Shown one piece after another: positions 1 to 9,186 of a stretch of 64,000 nt of DNA. The position numbers and the translations under genes were made by a program. The notes under the pieces are model-generated. The model was not told the DNA's origin. It did no database searches and worked only from the letters and a program-made list of their open reading frames with translations. The stretch is taken from assembly GCF_900996225.1 (NCBI RefSeq), contig NZ_CAAJGL010000101.1, positions 558,001 to 622,000 on the forward strand, in the 5' to 3' direction. Each line of letters begins with the position of its first letter. Position 1 is the first letter of the stretch. Source of the DNA: Paraburkholderia sp. BCC1884. Its GTDB lineage: Bacteria; Pseudomonadota; Gammaproteobacteria; Burkholderiales; Burkholderiaceae.

Positions 1-1187
1 CCCTTTCTGACTCCGCCACGCGCGTCATGCTGCTCGGCGCCGGCGAACTCGGCAAGGAAGTGATCATCGCGCTGCAACGGCTGGGCGTCGAAGTGATCGC
101 CGTCGACCGTTATCCGAATGCGCCGGGCCATCAGGTCGCGCATCGTTCCCACGTGATCGACATGACCGACCACGCCGCGTTGCGCGCGCTGGTCGAGCTG
201 GAACGCCCGCATCTGATCGTCCCCGAGATCGAAGCGATCGCGACCGACGCGCTCGCCGCCATCGAAACCGACGGTCTCGCCGAAGTCATCCCGACCGCTC
301 GCGCCACCCAGCTCACGATGAACCGCGAAGGCATCCGCCGGTTGGCCGCCGAGGAACTCGGCCTGCCGACCTCGCCCTACGCCTTCGCCGATTCGCTCGA
401 CGAACTGCGCGCGGGCATCGCCAAAGTCGGCTACCCGTGCGTGGTGAAGCCGGTGATGTCGTCCTCTGGCAAGGGGCAGTCGGTGCTGCGCAGCGACGCC
501 GACGTCGAACCCGCCTGGCAATACGCGCTGGCGGGCGGCCGCGTGAATCACGGGCGCGTGATCGTGGAGGGTTTCATCGACTTCGAATACGAGATCACGC
601 AACTCACCGTGCGTGCCATCGACCCGGCGAGCGGCGAAGTCAGCACCTATTTCTGCGACCCGATCGGCCACGTGCAAGTGGTGGGCGACTACGTCGAATC
701 GTGGCAGCCGCAGCCGATGAGCCCGCTTGCGCTCGAACGCTCGCGCGACGTGGCGCACAAGGTCACGGCGGCGCTCGGCGGCCGGGGGTTGTTCGGCGTC
801 GAACTGTTCGTGCGCGGCGACGAAGTGTGGTTCTCGGAAGTCAGCCCGCGTCCGCATGACACCGGTCTCGTCACGCTGTGCTCGCAGCGCTTTTCGGAGT
901 TCGAGTTGCACGCGCGCGCGATCCTCGGTCTGCCGGTGGATACGTCGTTGAGTGCGCCGGGTGCATCGGCGGTGATTTATGGTGGTCTGGACGAAGCGGG
1001 TATCGCGTTCGAAGGCGTCGCGGCGGCACTGGCGGTGCCGAATGCCGATCTGCGCCTGTTCGGCAAGCCGGAGAGCTTCGTCAAGCGCCGCATGGGCGTG
1101 GCACTGGCCACTGGCGACACTATCGAAGAAGCACGCGCGCGGGCGAAGCAAGCTGCGGCGGCAGTCCGTCCTATCTCGGGTAAATGA
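1..1187 (+). CDS. purT: Formate-dependent GAR transformylase PurT, 5' end cut by the window
   Basis: PurT makes formylglycinamide ribonucleotide from GAR, formate and ATP in purine synthesis, as the folate-independent alternative to PurN. The frame is open from base 3 and reads LSDSATRV before the first Met at 27. This matches the usual PurT N-terminus, so the true start lies upstream and Met27 is internal. The [12 protein letters not shown] motif opens the N-terminal domain. The ATP-grasp core follows, with [14 protein letters not shown] as the ATP-binding loop and LFGVELFV...[10 protein letters not shown] as the metal/ATP site. About 395 residues would be normal; 386 are seen after Met27. 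It stands alone on the plus strand, and purD lies 54 kb away on the other strand. Confidence 0.97.
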   Translation, partial: LSDSATRVMLLGAGELGKEVIIALQRLGVEVIAVDRYPNAPGHQVAHRSHVIDMTDHAALRALVELERPHLIVPEIEAIATDALAAIETDGLAEVIPTARATQLTMNREGIRRLAAEELGLPTSPYAFADSLDELRAGIAKVGYPCVVKPVMSSSGKGQSVLRSDADVEPAWQYALAGGRVNHGRVIVEGFIDFEYEITQLTVRAIDPASGEVSTYFCDPIGHVQVVGDYVESWQPQPMSPLALERSRDVAHKVTAALGGRGLFGVELFVRGDEVWFSEVSPRPHDTGLVTLCSQRFSEFELHARAILGLPVDTSLSAPGASAVIYGGLDEAGIAFEGVAAALAVPNADLRLFGKPESFVKRRMGVALATGDTIEEARARAKQAAAAVRPISGK

Positions 1188-1311
1188 TGTAACGCAACGG
1201 AATGGACGCGAAGGCGAACCGATGCGCGGTGTGCGTGTCTACTCTGCAATAGCGTCCGCCGCGCGCGTCGTTTTGCCTGCGGCACCTGCATTCTGGAAGT
1301 AAGAGGTACGT

Positions 1312-1524
1312 ATGGCGCAAGAATCCAGCAGTAATACGCGGCGTGGGTGGATTGGCCGGTTGGGCGCACTGGGCGTGCTGCTCGCGTTGTGCGCCGGGAT
1401 GACAGGGTGCGGCCTTGCCGCCGCGCCGTGCCGGATCGCTTCGGCGGGGCTGAAGATCGTGCCGGTGGTCGGGCACGTCGCCGCTGCGCCGACCGACGCA
1501 TGCGCCGACGTGATCGATCCGTAA
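1312..1524 (+). CDS. Small predicted lipoprotein, 70 aa
   Basis: This is a short protein with a basic N-terminus (RRGWIGRLG), a hydrophobic stretch and a lipobox-like GMTGC ending at Cys33. That predicts a secreted lipoprotein whose mature part is only about 38 residues and holds two more Cys. A GAGG-like element (agaggta) precedes the ATG. I recognise no enzymatic domain; similar short lipoproteins are common in Burkholderia. It lies 78 bases before mliC on the same strand and may be co-transcribed, which would suggest an envelope role. That link is inference. Confidence 0.7.
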   Translation: MAQESSSNTRRGWIGRLGALGVLLALCAGMTGCGLAAAPCRIASAGLKIVPVVGHVAAAPTDACADVIDP

Positions 1525-1601
1525 GCGGCAGTGTCGTTCATTGCGGTCCGCGGAGCGCTGTGCTGTCCATGTTCGATGAGCGACAACCAACGAGGCGTCT
1601 C

Positions 1602-1970
1602 ATGAGGAAATGGCTTGTTGCAGTCACTGCCGCGGCGGGTCTCGCGGCGCTGCTCGGCAATGCATGGGCCGCGCCCTTGCAACTCGCCGGGATTCAAACC
1701 AAAAATCGTCAGACGCACAAATACACCTGCGCGACCGGCAAGATTCTCCAGGTCACCTACTGGAACACCGCCAACGGCCAGAGCTTCGCGCTCGTGCCGG
1801 TGAAGGGCCAGCAACTGCTGTTCGTCAATACCCTGTCCGGCTCGGGCGCGAAATACCAGGCCGGCAGCTATACGTGGTGGACCAAGGGGCCGCGCGCCGA
1901 CCTGTACGACGCGATGGACGGCGAAAACGCGCCGCCCATGCTGTCCGACTGCGTCACCATCAATCGTTAG
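1602..1970 (+). CDS. mliC: MliC-family periplasmic lysozyme inhibitor
   Basis: The 122-residue protein has a signal peptide (MRKWLVAVTAAAG...NAWA, cleaved near residue 23). The mature domain matches the MliC/COG3895 lysozyme inhibitor fold. It shows YTCATGK near the start, then SGSGAKYQAGSY and YTWWTKGPRADL, which carry the conserved Ser and Lys that insert into the active site of c-type lysozymes. A C-terminal Cys (LSDC) can pair with the first. Met1602 is chosen because it starts the signal peptide and follows a GAGG element; an upstream in-frame ATG at 1569 would put extra hydrophilic residues before it. This copy has no lipobox, so it is probably soluble and periplasmic. Confidence 0.85.
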   Translation: MRKWLVAVTAAAGLAALLGNAWAAPLQLAGIQTKNRQTHKYTCATGKILQVTYWNTANGQSFALVPVKGQQLLFVNTLSGSGAKYQAGSYTWWTKGPRADLYDAMDGENAPPMLSDCVTINR

Positions 1971-2212
1971 GCGCGATGCGGCGTGCGCCTCCCATCTCGC
2001 CGCCGCTCCTCGTCTCGCAGTCTCGCCATGCGGCATTGCCCGCCTGCGCGCATCATTCCCGTTCGAGTAGTAAGCTGTCCGGCGTGGCATTCGCCATGCC
2101 GTCCCGCCGTGCCGGGCCTTGCCTGCATGGCCGTCGTCGTCTTCGATCGTCCGATTCCGGACCCTGACAGTCGGGCTATGGCCCGCGTCCGTAACATCAA
2201 GCGAGACCCTCA

Positions 2213-3865
2213 ATGAAAGCATCGGACCTGTTCGTCAAATCGCTGGAAGCCGAAGGTGTCGAGTACGTGTTCGGCATTCCCGGCGAAGAAAATCTCGATC
2301 TGCTCGAATCGCTGCGCCGCTCCAGAATCCGTTTGATTCTCACGCGCCACGAGCAGGCAGCCGGTTTCATGGCCGCCACTTATGGGCGGCTCACCGGCCG
2401 CGTCGGCGTGTGCCTTGCCACGCTCGGCCCGGGCGCGACCAACTTCGTCACCGCCGCCGCGTATGCGCAGTTGGGCGGCATGCCGATGCTGATGGTCACC
2501 GGGCAAAAGCCGATCAAGTCGAGCAAGCAGGGCCATTTCCAGATCGTCGACGTGGTGCGGATGATGGAGCCGCTCACCAAGTACACGCGCCAGATCGTCT
2601 CGATCGCCAACATTCCGGCGACAGTGCGCGAGGCGGTTCGCCAGGCCGAAGAAGAGCGGCCGGGCGCCACGCATCTCGAATTGCCGGAAGACGTTGCGCA
2701 CGAAGAAGGCGACGGCAAGCCGATTCCGAAGAGCTTCAGCCGCCGCCCCGTGGCCGAAGAAAAAGCGGTGGCGCGCGCGGTCGAAGCGATCACCCAGGCG
2801 AAGCATCCGCTGCTGATGATCGGCGCAGGCGGCAACCGCAAGACCACCACCAAGATGCTGCGCGAGTTCGTCGACCAGATCGGCATTCCGTTCTTCACGA
2901 CGCAGATGGGCAAGGGCGTGATCGACGAATCGCATCCGCTGTGGCTCGGCAACGCGACCTTGTCGGACGGCGACTTCGTGCATCGCGCGATCGACCTTGC
3001 GGACTGCATCATCAATGTCGGCCACGATGTGATCGAGAAGCCGCCGTTCTTCATGCGGAGTGGCGAAGCCGGCGAGAAAACGGTGATTCACGTCAATTTC
3101 CTCGGCGCGGAAGTCGATACGGTGTACTTCCCGCAGATCGAAGTGGTCGGCGATATTGCCAACGCGGTGTGGCAGCTTAAGGAAAGTCTCAAGGAAGGTC
3201 AGGAGCATTGGGACTTCACGCGTTTCAAGGAAATCAAGCAGCACTTCGAGGCGCACCTGGCCAAAGGTCAGCACGACGATCGCTTCCCGATGTATCCGGT
3301 GCGGGTCGTCCATGACGTGTACGAGACCACGCCGGTCGACGGCATCGTGTGTCTGGACAACGGCATGTACAAGATCTGGTTTGCCCGTTACTACCGCGCG
3401 CACGAGCCGAATTCGCTGCTGCTCGACAACGCGCTGGCCTCGATGGGCGCGGGTCTGCCGTCCGCGATCGCCACCAGGATCGTGCACCCGGACCGCAAGG
3501 TCATGGCCGTGTGCGGCGACGGCGGTTTCATGATGAACTCGCAGGAACTGGAAACGGCGGTGCGTCTGAAGCTCGATCTGGTGATCCTGATCCTGCGCGA
3601 CGACGCCTTCGGCATGATCCGCTGGAAGCAGGAGAACATGAACTTCCCCGACTACGGCATGACGCTGTCCAATCCGGATTTCGTCGCCTACGCCGAGAGT
3701 TACGGCGCGAAGGGCCATCGTATCGAGTCGGCGGCGGAATTCGCGCCGTTGTTGCGCGAATGTTTTGCTACGCCGGGCGTGCACGTCATCGATTTGCCGA
3801 TCGACTATTCGGACAACGAGCGCGTGCTGAATCGCGAGATCAAGCGGCTTTCGGCGCAACTCTGA
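2213..3865 (+). CDS. Acetolactate synthase large subunit, catabolic (AlsS) type
   Basis: This is a ThDP enzyme of 550 residues that would condense two pyruvates to acetolactate. The N-terminal ThDP domain has the catalytic Glu47 in LTRHEQAAGF and GPGATN. The C-terminal ThDP-binding motif is GDGGFMMNSQELETAV. The RFDDR motif of FAD-dependent anabolic synthases is missing from the middle domain (NVGHDVIEKPPF is seen there), so it looks like the FAD-independent catabolic AlsS type. No regulatory small subunit (ilvN) and no acetolactate decarboxylase (alsD) lies nearby. An aldehyde dehydrogenase begins 113 bases downstream. Substrates other than pyruvate are possible. Confidence 0.85.
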   Translation: MKASDLFVKSLEAEGVEYVFGIPGEENLDLLESLRRSRIRLILTRHEQAAGFMAATYGRLTGRVGVCLATLGPGATNFVTAAAYAQLGGMPMLMVTGQKPIKSSKQGHFQIVDVVRMMEPLTKYTRQIVSIANIPATVREAVRQAEEERPGATHLELPEDVAHEEGDGKPIPKSFSRRPVAEEKAVARAVEAITQAKHPLLMIGAGGNRKTTTKMLREFVDQIGIPFFTTQMGKGVIDESHPLWLGNATLSDGDFVHRAIDLADCIINVGHDVIEKPPFFMRSGEAGEKTVIHVNFLGAEVDTVYFPQIEVVGDIANAVWQLKESLKEGQEHWDFTRFKEIKQHFEAHLAKGQHDDRFPMYPVRVVHDVYETTPVDGIVCLDNGMYKIWFARYYRAHEPNSLLLDNALASMGAGLPSAIATRIVHPDRKVMAVCGDGGFMMNSQELETAVRLKLDLVILILRDDAFGMIRWKQENMNFPDYGMTLSNPDFVAYAESYGAKGHRIESAAEFAPLLRECFATPGVHVIDLPIDYSDNERVLNREIKRLSAQL

Positions 3866-3978
3866 GCGCGAGGCGAGTGGCAGGCTCGAGCGGGCACGAG
3901 GCATGACGCTTGCGGCTCGGCTTGATCCTGCCGACCCTGCTTTAACCCTGTCAGGCAGCGGACCAAGGAGACCCCATC

Positions 3979-5415
3979 ATGTTGAACAAGACCTACCCGT
4001 ACTACCTTGCCAACGAAGCCGTCGCGGCCAATACCGATCTCGAAGTCACCGATAAATTCAGCGGCGAAGTCGCCACCCGCGTCGCGATGGCCGATGCCGC
4101 CGCGATCGACAAGGCGATCGGCTACGCGGTCGACGCCATGCCCGCGATGCGCGTGTTTCCGCCGTTCAAGCGTCAGGCGGTGCTCGAACACTGCGTGAAG
4201 CGCTTTCGCGAGCGCTTCGACGAACTGTCGCTGGCGCTGTGCATCGAGGCCGGCAAGCCGATCAACGACTCGAAGGGCGAAGTCACGCGTCTGATCGACA
4301 CCTTCAAGGTGGCTGCCGAGGAAAGCGTGCGGATCGACGGCGAAATCATCAATCTGGAGATTTCGCCGCGCGCCAAGGGGTATCACGGCTATGTGAAGCG
4401 CGTGCCGATCGGGCCGTGCTCGTTTATTTCGCCGTTCAATTTCCCGCTCAATCTGACCGCGCACAAGGTCGCGCCGGCGATCGCGGCGGGCGTGCCGTTC
4501 GTGCTGAAACCGGCGAGCCGCACGCCGGTCGGCGCGTTGATCATGGGCGAGATTCTGGCGGAAACCGATCTGCCGAAGGGCGCTTTTTCGATCCTCCCGG
4601 CGCATCGCGACGGCGCCGATCTGTTCACCACCGACGAACGTTTCAAGCTGCTGTCGTTCACCGGGTCGCCCGCGGTGGGCTGGGATCTGAAGAAGAAAGC
4701 CGGCAAGAAGAAGGTGATTCTGGAGCTGGGCGGCAACGCGGCCGCGATCGTGGATGGCGATCAGGGCGGCAAGCTCGATTACGTGGTCGACCGGCTGGCG
4801 TTCGGCGCCTTCTATCAGTCGGGACAGAGTTGCATCGGCGTGCAGCGGATTCTGGTCCACGCGAGCATTTACGACGCGTTGCGCGAGAAGCTCATCGCTA
4901 AAACGAAGTCGCTGGTGATGGGCGATCCGAAGAACGAAAAGACCTTCGTCGGGCCGATGATCTCCGAGTCGGAGTCCAAACGCCTCGCCGGCTGGATGGA
5001 GAGCGCGGTGCAGGCGGGCGCGAAGATCGTCGCCGGCGGCAAGGTCGAGGGCGCGATGTTCGAGGCGACACTGCTCGAAGGCGTGAAGCCCGACACCGAT
5101 CTGTATCGCAAGGAAGCCTTCGGTCCGGTCGCGATCCTGGAGCGTTTCGACAACTTCGAGACTGCGCTCGCCACCGTCAACGACAGCGACTTCGGCCTGC
5201 AGGCAGGCGTGTTCACCGATTCGCTCGCTCACGCGCATCAGGCGTGGGATCAGCTCGACGTGGGCGGCGTGGTGATCAACGACGTGCCGTCGTTCCGGGT
5301 CGACAACATGCCGTATGGCGGCGTGAAAGACTCGGGGCTGGGACGCGAAGGCGTGCGCTACGCGATCGAGGACATGACCGAGATGCGCTTGATGGTGATG
5401 CGTGAGACGTGGTGA
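3979..5415 (+). CDS. NAD(P)-dependent aldehyde dehydrogenase
   Basis: This 478-residue member of the ALDH superfamily oxidises an aldehyde to a carboxylate. The visible motifs are FISPFNFPLNLT (oxyanion Asn near 154), the cofactor loop FTGSPAVG, the general-base Glu in LELGGN (about 249) and the nucleophilic Cys in SGQSCIGVQR (about 285). C-terminal EAFGPV and GGVKDSGLGREG are also conserved. A strong AAGGAG lies nine bases before the ATG. It follows the acetolactate synthase gene on the same strand, probably in one operon, so its aldehyde may come from that pathway. The sequence resembles lactaldehyde/glyceraldehyde-type members, but the substrate cannot be read from it. Confidence 0.9.
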   Translation: MLNKTYPYYLANEAVAANTDLEVTDKFSGEVATRVAMADAAAIDKAIGYAVDAMPAMRVFPPFKRQAVLEHCVKRFRERFDELSLALCIEAGKPINDSKGEVTRLIDTFKVAAEESVRIDGEIINLEISPRAKGYHGYVKRVPIGPCSFISPFNFPLNLTAHKVAPAIAAGVPFVLKPASRTPVGALIMGEILAETDLPKGAFSILPAHRDGADLFTTDERFKLLSFTGSPAVGWDLKKKAGKKKVILELGGNAAAIVDGDQGGKLDYVVDRLAFGAFYQSGQSCIGVQRILVHASIYDALREKLIAKTKSLVMGDPKNEKTFVGPMISESESKRLAGWMESAVQAGAKIVAGGKVEGAMFEATLLEGVKPDTDLYRKEAFGPVAILERFDNFETALATVNDSDFGLQAGVFTDSLAHAHQAWDQLDVGGVVINDVPSFRVDNMPYGGVKDSGLGREGVRYAIEDMTEMRLMVMRETW

Positions 5416-5578
5416 GCGGGTTGTCACGCAAGTGTCGTCTAGGCCGAACTACGCTGCCAGCGAAGCGCGGCGGCGCTTCGCGTCGCGCTCGGCGGGACGT
5501 CCGCCGGACGCCCGGCACCGGCCTTTCGCCGACGCAAGCAGAAAGCCGGCAGGTGCGCCATGAGTGTTTTTGCTGAAG

Positions 5579-5587
5579 TGCTACAAT
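5579..5587 (+). promoter_or_regulatory. Extended -10 promoter element for the RNA helicase gene
   Basis: TGCTACAAT fits the extended -10 pattern TGnTATAAT with one mismatch in the hexamer. No good -35 stands 17 bases upstream, as is common for extended -10 promoters. Transcription would start near 5594, giving a leader of about 160 bases before the helicase ATG at 5757. Confidence 0.45.
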
Positions 5588-5597
5588 ACCGGCCTTT

Positions 5598-5638
5598 CCG
5601 GCGGGTGTTTCCGCCGGCCGGAGCCGGCCGCATTTTTT
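5598..5638 (+). promoter_or_regulatory. Leader with two overlapping hairpins and a T6 tract
   Basis: Hairpin A pairs CCGGCGG (5598-5604) with CCGCCGG (5611-5617). Hairpin B pairs GGCCGG (5616-5621) with CCGGCC (5624-5629) and is followed after three bases by TTTTTT (5633-5638), as in an intrinsic terminator. The two share 5616-5617, so both full stems cannot form at once. The element lies in the 341-base gap (5416-5756), immediately after the predicted transcription start. It could act as an attenuator; this is inference from pairing done by eye. Confidence 0.4.
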
Positions 5639-5756
5639 CCTGCAATACCAACGGGTCCCGTGCGGAACGCCGTGGCTCCGCCTTCATCACAATGCCCTCT
5701 GCGGTTTCGACCGCTGCCGCGCGCACGCGCCAAGCGCATTTTTAGCGAAAGCCACC

Positions 5757-7244
5757 ATGTCCGACACAGCCGTCACGCCCAGCACTGAGACTTTTGATCA
5801 ATTCGGTCTCGCGCCCGATATCCTGAAAGCCGTCAAAGAATCGGGCTACACCACGCCGACGCCGATCCAGGTACAGGCGATTCCCGTTGTGCTGGCGGGC
5901 CGCGACATGATGGGCGCCGCGCAAACCGGCACCGGCAAGACCGCGAGCTTCTCGCTGCCGATCATTCAGCGTCTGCTGCCGCAGGCCAGCACGAGCGCAT
6001 CGCCCGCCCGCCATCCGGTGCGCGCGCTGATTCTCACGCCGACCCGCGAACTGGCCGACCAGGTGGCCGCCAACGTGCAGTCGTACGCTAAACACACGGC
6101 GCTGCGTAGCGCCGTGGTGTTCGGCGGCGTGGACATGAACCCGCAATCCGAGGCGTTGCGCCGCGGCGTCGAAATTCTGATCGCCACGCCGGGCCGTCTG
6201 CTCGATCACGTCCAACAGAAAACCGCCAACCTCGGCCAGGTGCAGATCCTCGTGCTCGACGAAGCCGACCGGATGCTCGACATGGGTTTCCTGCCGGACC
6301 TTCAGCGCATCCTGAACCTGCTGCCGAAAGAGCGCCAGACGCTGCTGTTCTCGGCCACTTTCTCGGGCGAAATCAAGAAGCTGGCCGCTACTTACCTGCG
6401 CAACCCGCAGACCATCGAAGTCGCGCGCAGCAATTCGACCGCGACCAACGTGACGCAGATCGTCTACGAAGTCGCCGAGGGCGACAAGACGGGCGCGGTC
6501 GTGAAACTGATTCGCGAGCGCAACCTCAAGCAGGTGATCGTGTTCTGCAACAGCAAGATTGGCGCAAGCCGTCTTGCGCGCAGTCTCGAGCGCGACGGCG
6601 TGATCGCGACCGCGATTCACGGCGACCGCACGCAAAACGAACGGATGCAGGCGCTCGACGCGTTCAAGCGTGGTGAAATCGAAGCGCTGGTGGCGACCGA
6701 TGTGGCCGCGCGCGGTCTGGATATCGCGGAACTGCCGGCGGTGATCAACTTCGATCTGCCGTTCAATGCGGAAGATTACGTGCACCGCATCGGCCGTACC
6801 GGTCGTGCGGGCGCTTCGGGTGACGCGCTGTCGCTGTGCAGCCCGAACGAGCGCAAGCAGCTTGCCGACATCGAGAAGCTGATCAAGCGTCCGCTGGACG
6901 TGCAACATCTGACCGTGGATACGCCGGTGCGTCATCATCACGAAGAGCGTCCGCCGCGCCGTGAGCGTAGCGAAGGCCGTGAGAGCCGCGAGGGTCGTGA
7001 CGAACGTGGTGGCCGCCGTCGCGCGGGCGCGTCGTCGTCGGGCTCGTTCGAGCGTCCGCATCATCATCGCGCGCAACCGGTAGATGACTTCTTCCTGAAG
7101 CCTTATGAGCCGTCGCCGGCTTCGGTTCGCAAGATCGAGGAGAGCGCGGCTTCGGGTGCGCCGCAGAAGTCGTCGTCCAAGCAGCCTTTGGCCGCGCTGC
7201 TCGGCGGATTCGGTATGCCGAGGAAGTCGTCCTCGTCGTCCTGA
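5757..7244 (+). CDS. rhlE: DEAD-box ATP-dependent RNA helicase, RhlE type
   Basis: This 495-residue helicase unwinds RNA in ribosome assembly and mRNA decay. Motifs appear in order: the Q motif (F13 and TPIQVQAIP), motif I AQTGTGKT (Lys61), PTRELADQ, TPGRLLD, DEAD in VLDEADRMLDMGF, SAT in LLFSATF, then VATDVAARGLDI and HRIGRTGRAG in the second RecA domain. The basic, Arg/Glu/Ser-rich tail from about residue 385 is low-complexity and probably binds RNA, as in RhlE proteins. It is preceded by a structured leader with a possible attenuator. It faces gluQ, which ends at 7341 on the other strand. Confidence 0.95.
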   Translation: MSDTAVTPSTETFDQFGLAPDILKAVKESGYTTPTPIQVQAIPVVLAGRDMMGAAQTGTGKTASFSLPIIQRLLPQASTSASPARHPVRALILTPTRELADQVAANVQSYAKHTALRSAVVFGGVDMNPQSEALRRGVEILIATPGRLLDHVQQKTANLGQVQILVLDEADRMLDMGFLPDLQRILNLLPKERQTLLFSATFSGEIKKLAATYLRNPQTIEVARSNSTATNVTQIVYEVAEGDKTGAVVKLIRERNLKQVIVFCNSKIGASRLARSLERDGVIATAIHGDRTQNERMQALDAFKRGEIEALVATDVAARGLDIAELPAVINFDLPFNAEDYVHRIGRTGRAGASGDALSLCSPNERKQLADIEKLIKRPLDVQHLTVDTPVRHHHEERPPRRERSEGRESREGRDERGGRRRAGASSSGSFERPHHHRAQPVDDFFLKPYEPSPASVRKIEESAASGAPQKSSSKQPLAALLGGFGMPRKSSSSS

Positions 7245-7340
7245 TTGAGTTGCGCCGGCGCGTTGCTTCGCTGGCGTGATTGGAGGCGCGAATCGGCGTC
7301 TCTCTGGCGAACGGCATTCACGCCCGTTCGCTCACCCCGC

Positions 7341-8216
7341 TTACCCCATCTTCTTCGCCCATTGCGCTGTGGCGGCGGCATAAAAGCCGTCCAGTGTCGT
7401 ATGCGGGCTGTTCCCGAGATCGAGTCCCAGATGCGTCGCCGCTGCGGTCAGCGCTTCGAGCGGCCTGTCTCGATCGAGTGCGGTCGCTCCGTTTTGTTTG
7501 CTGAGTTTTTCGCCGTGGTCGTTCGTTACTACGGGGACGTGCAGATAGACGGGCGTCGGCGCGCCAAGACATCGCTGCAAGTAAATCTGCCGGGCCGTTG
7601 AATCCATCAGGTCCGCGCCTCGCACGATGTGCGTGATGCGCTCGTCGGCATCGTCGACGACTACCGCCAGTTGATAGGCCCACTGGTCGTCCGCGCGCTT
7701 AAGCACGAAGTCGCCGACCTCCGTCGCGAGGTCTTGCGTTTGCATGCCTTGCCAGCGGTCTTCAAAGCGGATGATCGCCGCGTCGGCTTCCGGCACACGA
7801 AGGCGCCATGCCCGCGCCGGCTTGCCGTGCAGGCCATCGCGGCAAGTGCCGGGATAGGCGAGGGTGGTGTTGCGCGTATGCGCGTTCAACAGCGAGTCGG
7901 CGATTTCCTTGCGCGTGCAGCCGCAAGGGTAGATCTGACCGGTGGACTTCAAATGTTCCAGCGCCTGCTGATATTTGGCCATGCGTCGGCTCTGCCAGAC
8001 TGGCGGCTCGTCCGCGTGCATGCCGAAATGGGCGAGGGTTGCGAGGATGTCCTCAGCCGCGCCGGGCACCGTGCGCGGACCGTCGATATCTTCGATCCGG
8101 ACCAGCCAGACGCCTTGGTGTGCCCGCGCGTCCAGCCAGCTTGCGAGCGCGCTGACGAGCGAGCCAATATGCAACGGCCCGGTGGGCGACGGCGCAAAGC
8201 GTCCGCGATAGGTCAT
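7341..8216 (-). CDS. gluQ: Glutamyl-Q tRNA(Asp) synthetase
   Basis: GluQ-RS attaches glutamate to the queuosine base of tRNA(Asp). It is a truncated GluRS without the anticodon-binding domain; the 291 residues here fit that. [15 protein letters not shown] carries the HIGH-type motif. [10 protein letters not shown] supplies zinc-ligand cysteines, and KLSKQNGA is the KMSKS-type loop. The start is set at 8216 (MTYRGRF), where all family members begin. The frame remains open for 31 more codons upstream, but these come from a hexanucleotide repeat giving Asp-Cys and Asp-Arg runs and are unlikely to be translated. No Shine-Dalgarno sequence is visible ahead of the ATG. Confidence 0.93.
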   Translation of the reverse strand: MTYRGRFAPSPTGPLHIGSLVSALASWLDARAHQGVWLVRIEDIDGPRTVPGAAEDILATLAHFGMHADEPPVWQSRRMAKYQQALEHLKSTGQIYPCGCTRKEIADSLLNAHTRNTTLAYPGTCRDGLHGKPARAWRLRVPEADAAIIRFEDRWQGMQTQDLATEVGDFVLKRADDQWAYQLAVVVDDADERITHIVRGADLMDSTARQIYLQRCLGAPTPVYLHVPVVTNDHGEKLSKQNGATALDRDRPLEALTAAATHLGLDLGNSPHTTLDGFYAAATAQWAKKMG

Positions 8217-8234
8217 GGCTGAGCGATCATGTTT

Positions 8235-8294
8235 GCGGTCGCGGTCGCGGTCGCGGTCGCAGTTGCGCTTGCAGTCGCAGTCGCAGTCGCAGTC
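8235..8294. repeat. Ten-unit hexanucleotide tandem repeat upstream of gluQ
   Basis: The plus strand reads four GCGGTC units, one GCAGTT, one GCGCTT and four GCAGTC units. The tract lies between the trhO stop (8323) and the gluQ ATG (8216), beginning 19 bases upstream of that ATG. Two homogeneous blocks of identical hexamers are typical of a slippage-prone microsatellite. Changes of one unit would keep all reading frames but would alter leader length. Confidence 0.9.
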
Positions 8295-8322
8295 GCGCGG
8301 CAGCCGCAATGCGCTTGCCTCA

Positions 8323-9186
8323 TCACGCTGCGTCTGCCGCCTTGCTGTCCGGATGGCACGCCGGACACGTTTTGCCCGCCACGTACAACGGCGATTGTTG
8401 TGCCTCGGGCGGCACGACCGCGCGGCAGCCGAAGCACTGCGCGGTGGCAGTGGGTTCCAGCTGCGGATTGAGCGCCGTGCGGTAGTCGAACACGAAGCAG
8501 TCGCCGTGGTAGTGCGCGCCGCCCACTTCCTCGAAATACTTCAGGATGCCGCCTTCGAGCTGGTACACATTCTCGATGCCCACTTCCTTCATGTGAATCG
8601 CGGCCTTTTCGCAACGAATCCCGCCGGTGCAGAACGACACGACCGTCTTGCCTTCGAGGTCGGCGCGGTTCTGTTCGATCACCTCGGGGAATTCGCTGAA
8701 TTTCGTAATGCGATAGTCGAGCGCGTTGTCGAAGGTGCCTACGTCGACTTCGAACGCATTACGCGTATCGAGCATCACCACGGGGCGGCCCTGATCGTCG
8801 TGTCCGCGATCGAGCCAGTGCTTCAGCGTGGGCGCATCCACGAACGGCGCGCGGCCGAGTTCCGGCTGGATGGCCGGCTTTTTCATGGTGATGATTTCGC
8901 GCTTGAGCTTGACCAGCATGCGGGTGAACGGCTGCTTCTCCGACAGGCTTTCCTTGAATTGAAGCGTGGCGAACTTGCCTTCGAACAGCGCGTCATGACG
9001 GATATAGTCGATAAACGCGTCCGCGGCTTCGCGCGTGCCGGCAACGAACAGGTTGATGCCTTCCGGCGCGAGCAGAACGGTGCCGCGCAGGCCGAGCGCG
9101 TTGCAGCGCTCCGTGACGAACGGGCGCCAGGCGGCGGTGTCTTCGATGGTCGCGAAATGATACGCGGCGAGATTGACGATACTCAT
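8323..9186 (-). CDS. trhO: tRNA uridine(34) hydroxylase TrhO (YceA-type rhodanese)
   Basis: TrhO makes 5-hydroxyuridine at the wobble position of some tRNAs in an oxygen-dependent way. The 287-residue protein has the N-terminal TrhO domain ([18 protein letters not shown]) and a central rhodanese domain whose active-site loop is [10 protein letters not shown] Cys-rich C-terminus (CFGCRAVV and CPAC) looks like a zinc site. It lies upstream of gluQ on the same strand, 106 bases away. Both act on tRNA wobble position 34, which makes a functional pairing reasonable. The ATG at 9186 gives the family N-terminus [11 protein letters not shown]. Confidence 0.93.
   Translation of the reverse strand: MSIVNLAAYHFATIEDTAAWRPFVTERCNALGLRGTVLLAPEGINLFVAGTREAADAFIDYIRHDALFEGKFATLQFKESLSEKQPFTRMLVKLKREIITMKKPAIQPELGRAPFVDAPTLKHWLDRGHDDQGRPVVMLDTRNAFEVDVGTFDNALDYRITKFSEFPEVIEQNRADLEGKTVVSFCTGGIRCEKAAIHMKEVGIENVYQLEGGILKYFEEVGGAHYHGDCFVFDYRTALNPQLEPTATAQCFGCRAVVPPEAQQSPLYVAGKTCPACHPDSKAADAA

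Noticed and set aside
8235-8294. Hexamer tract as a CRISPR-like or coding repeat
   Set aside because: Units are contiguous without spacers, and the encoded Asp-Cys/Asp-Arg or Ala-Val runs do not belong to any family. It is a microsatellite.
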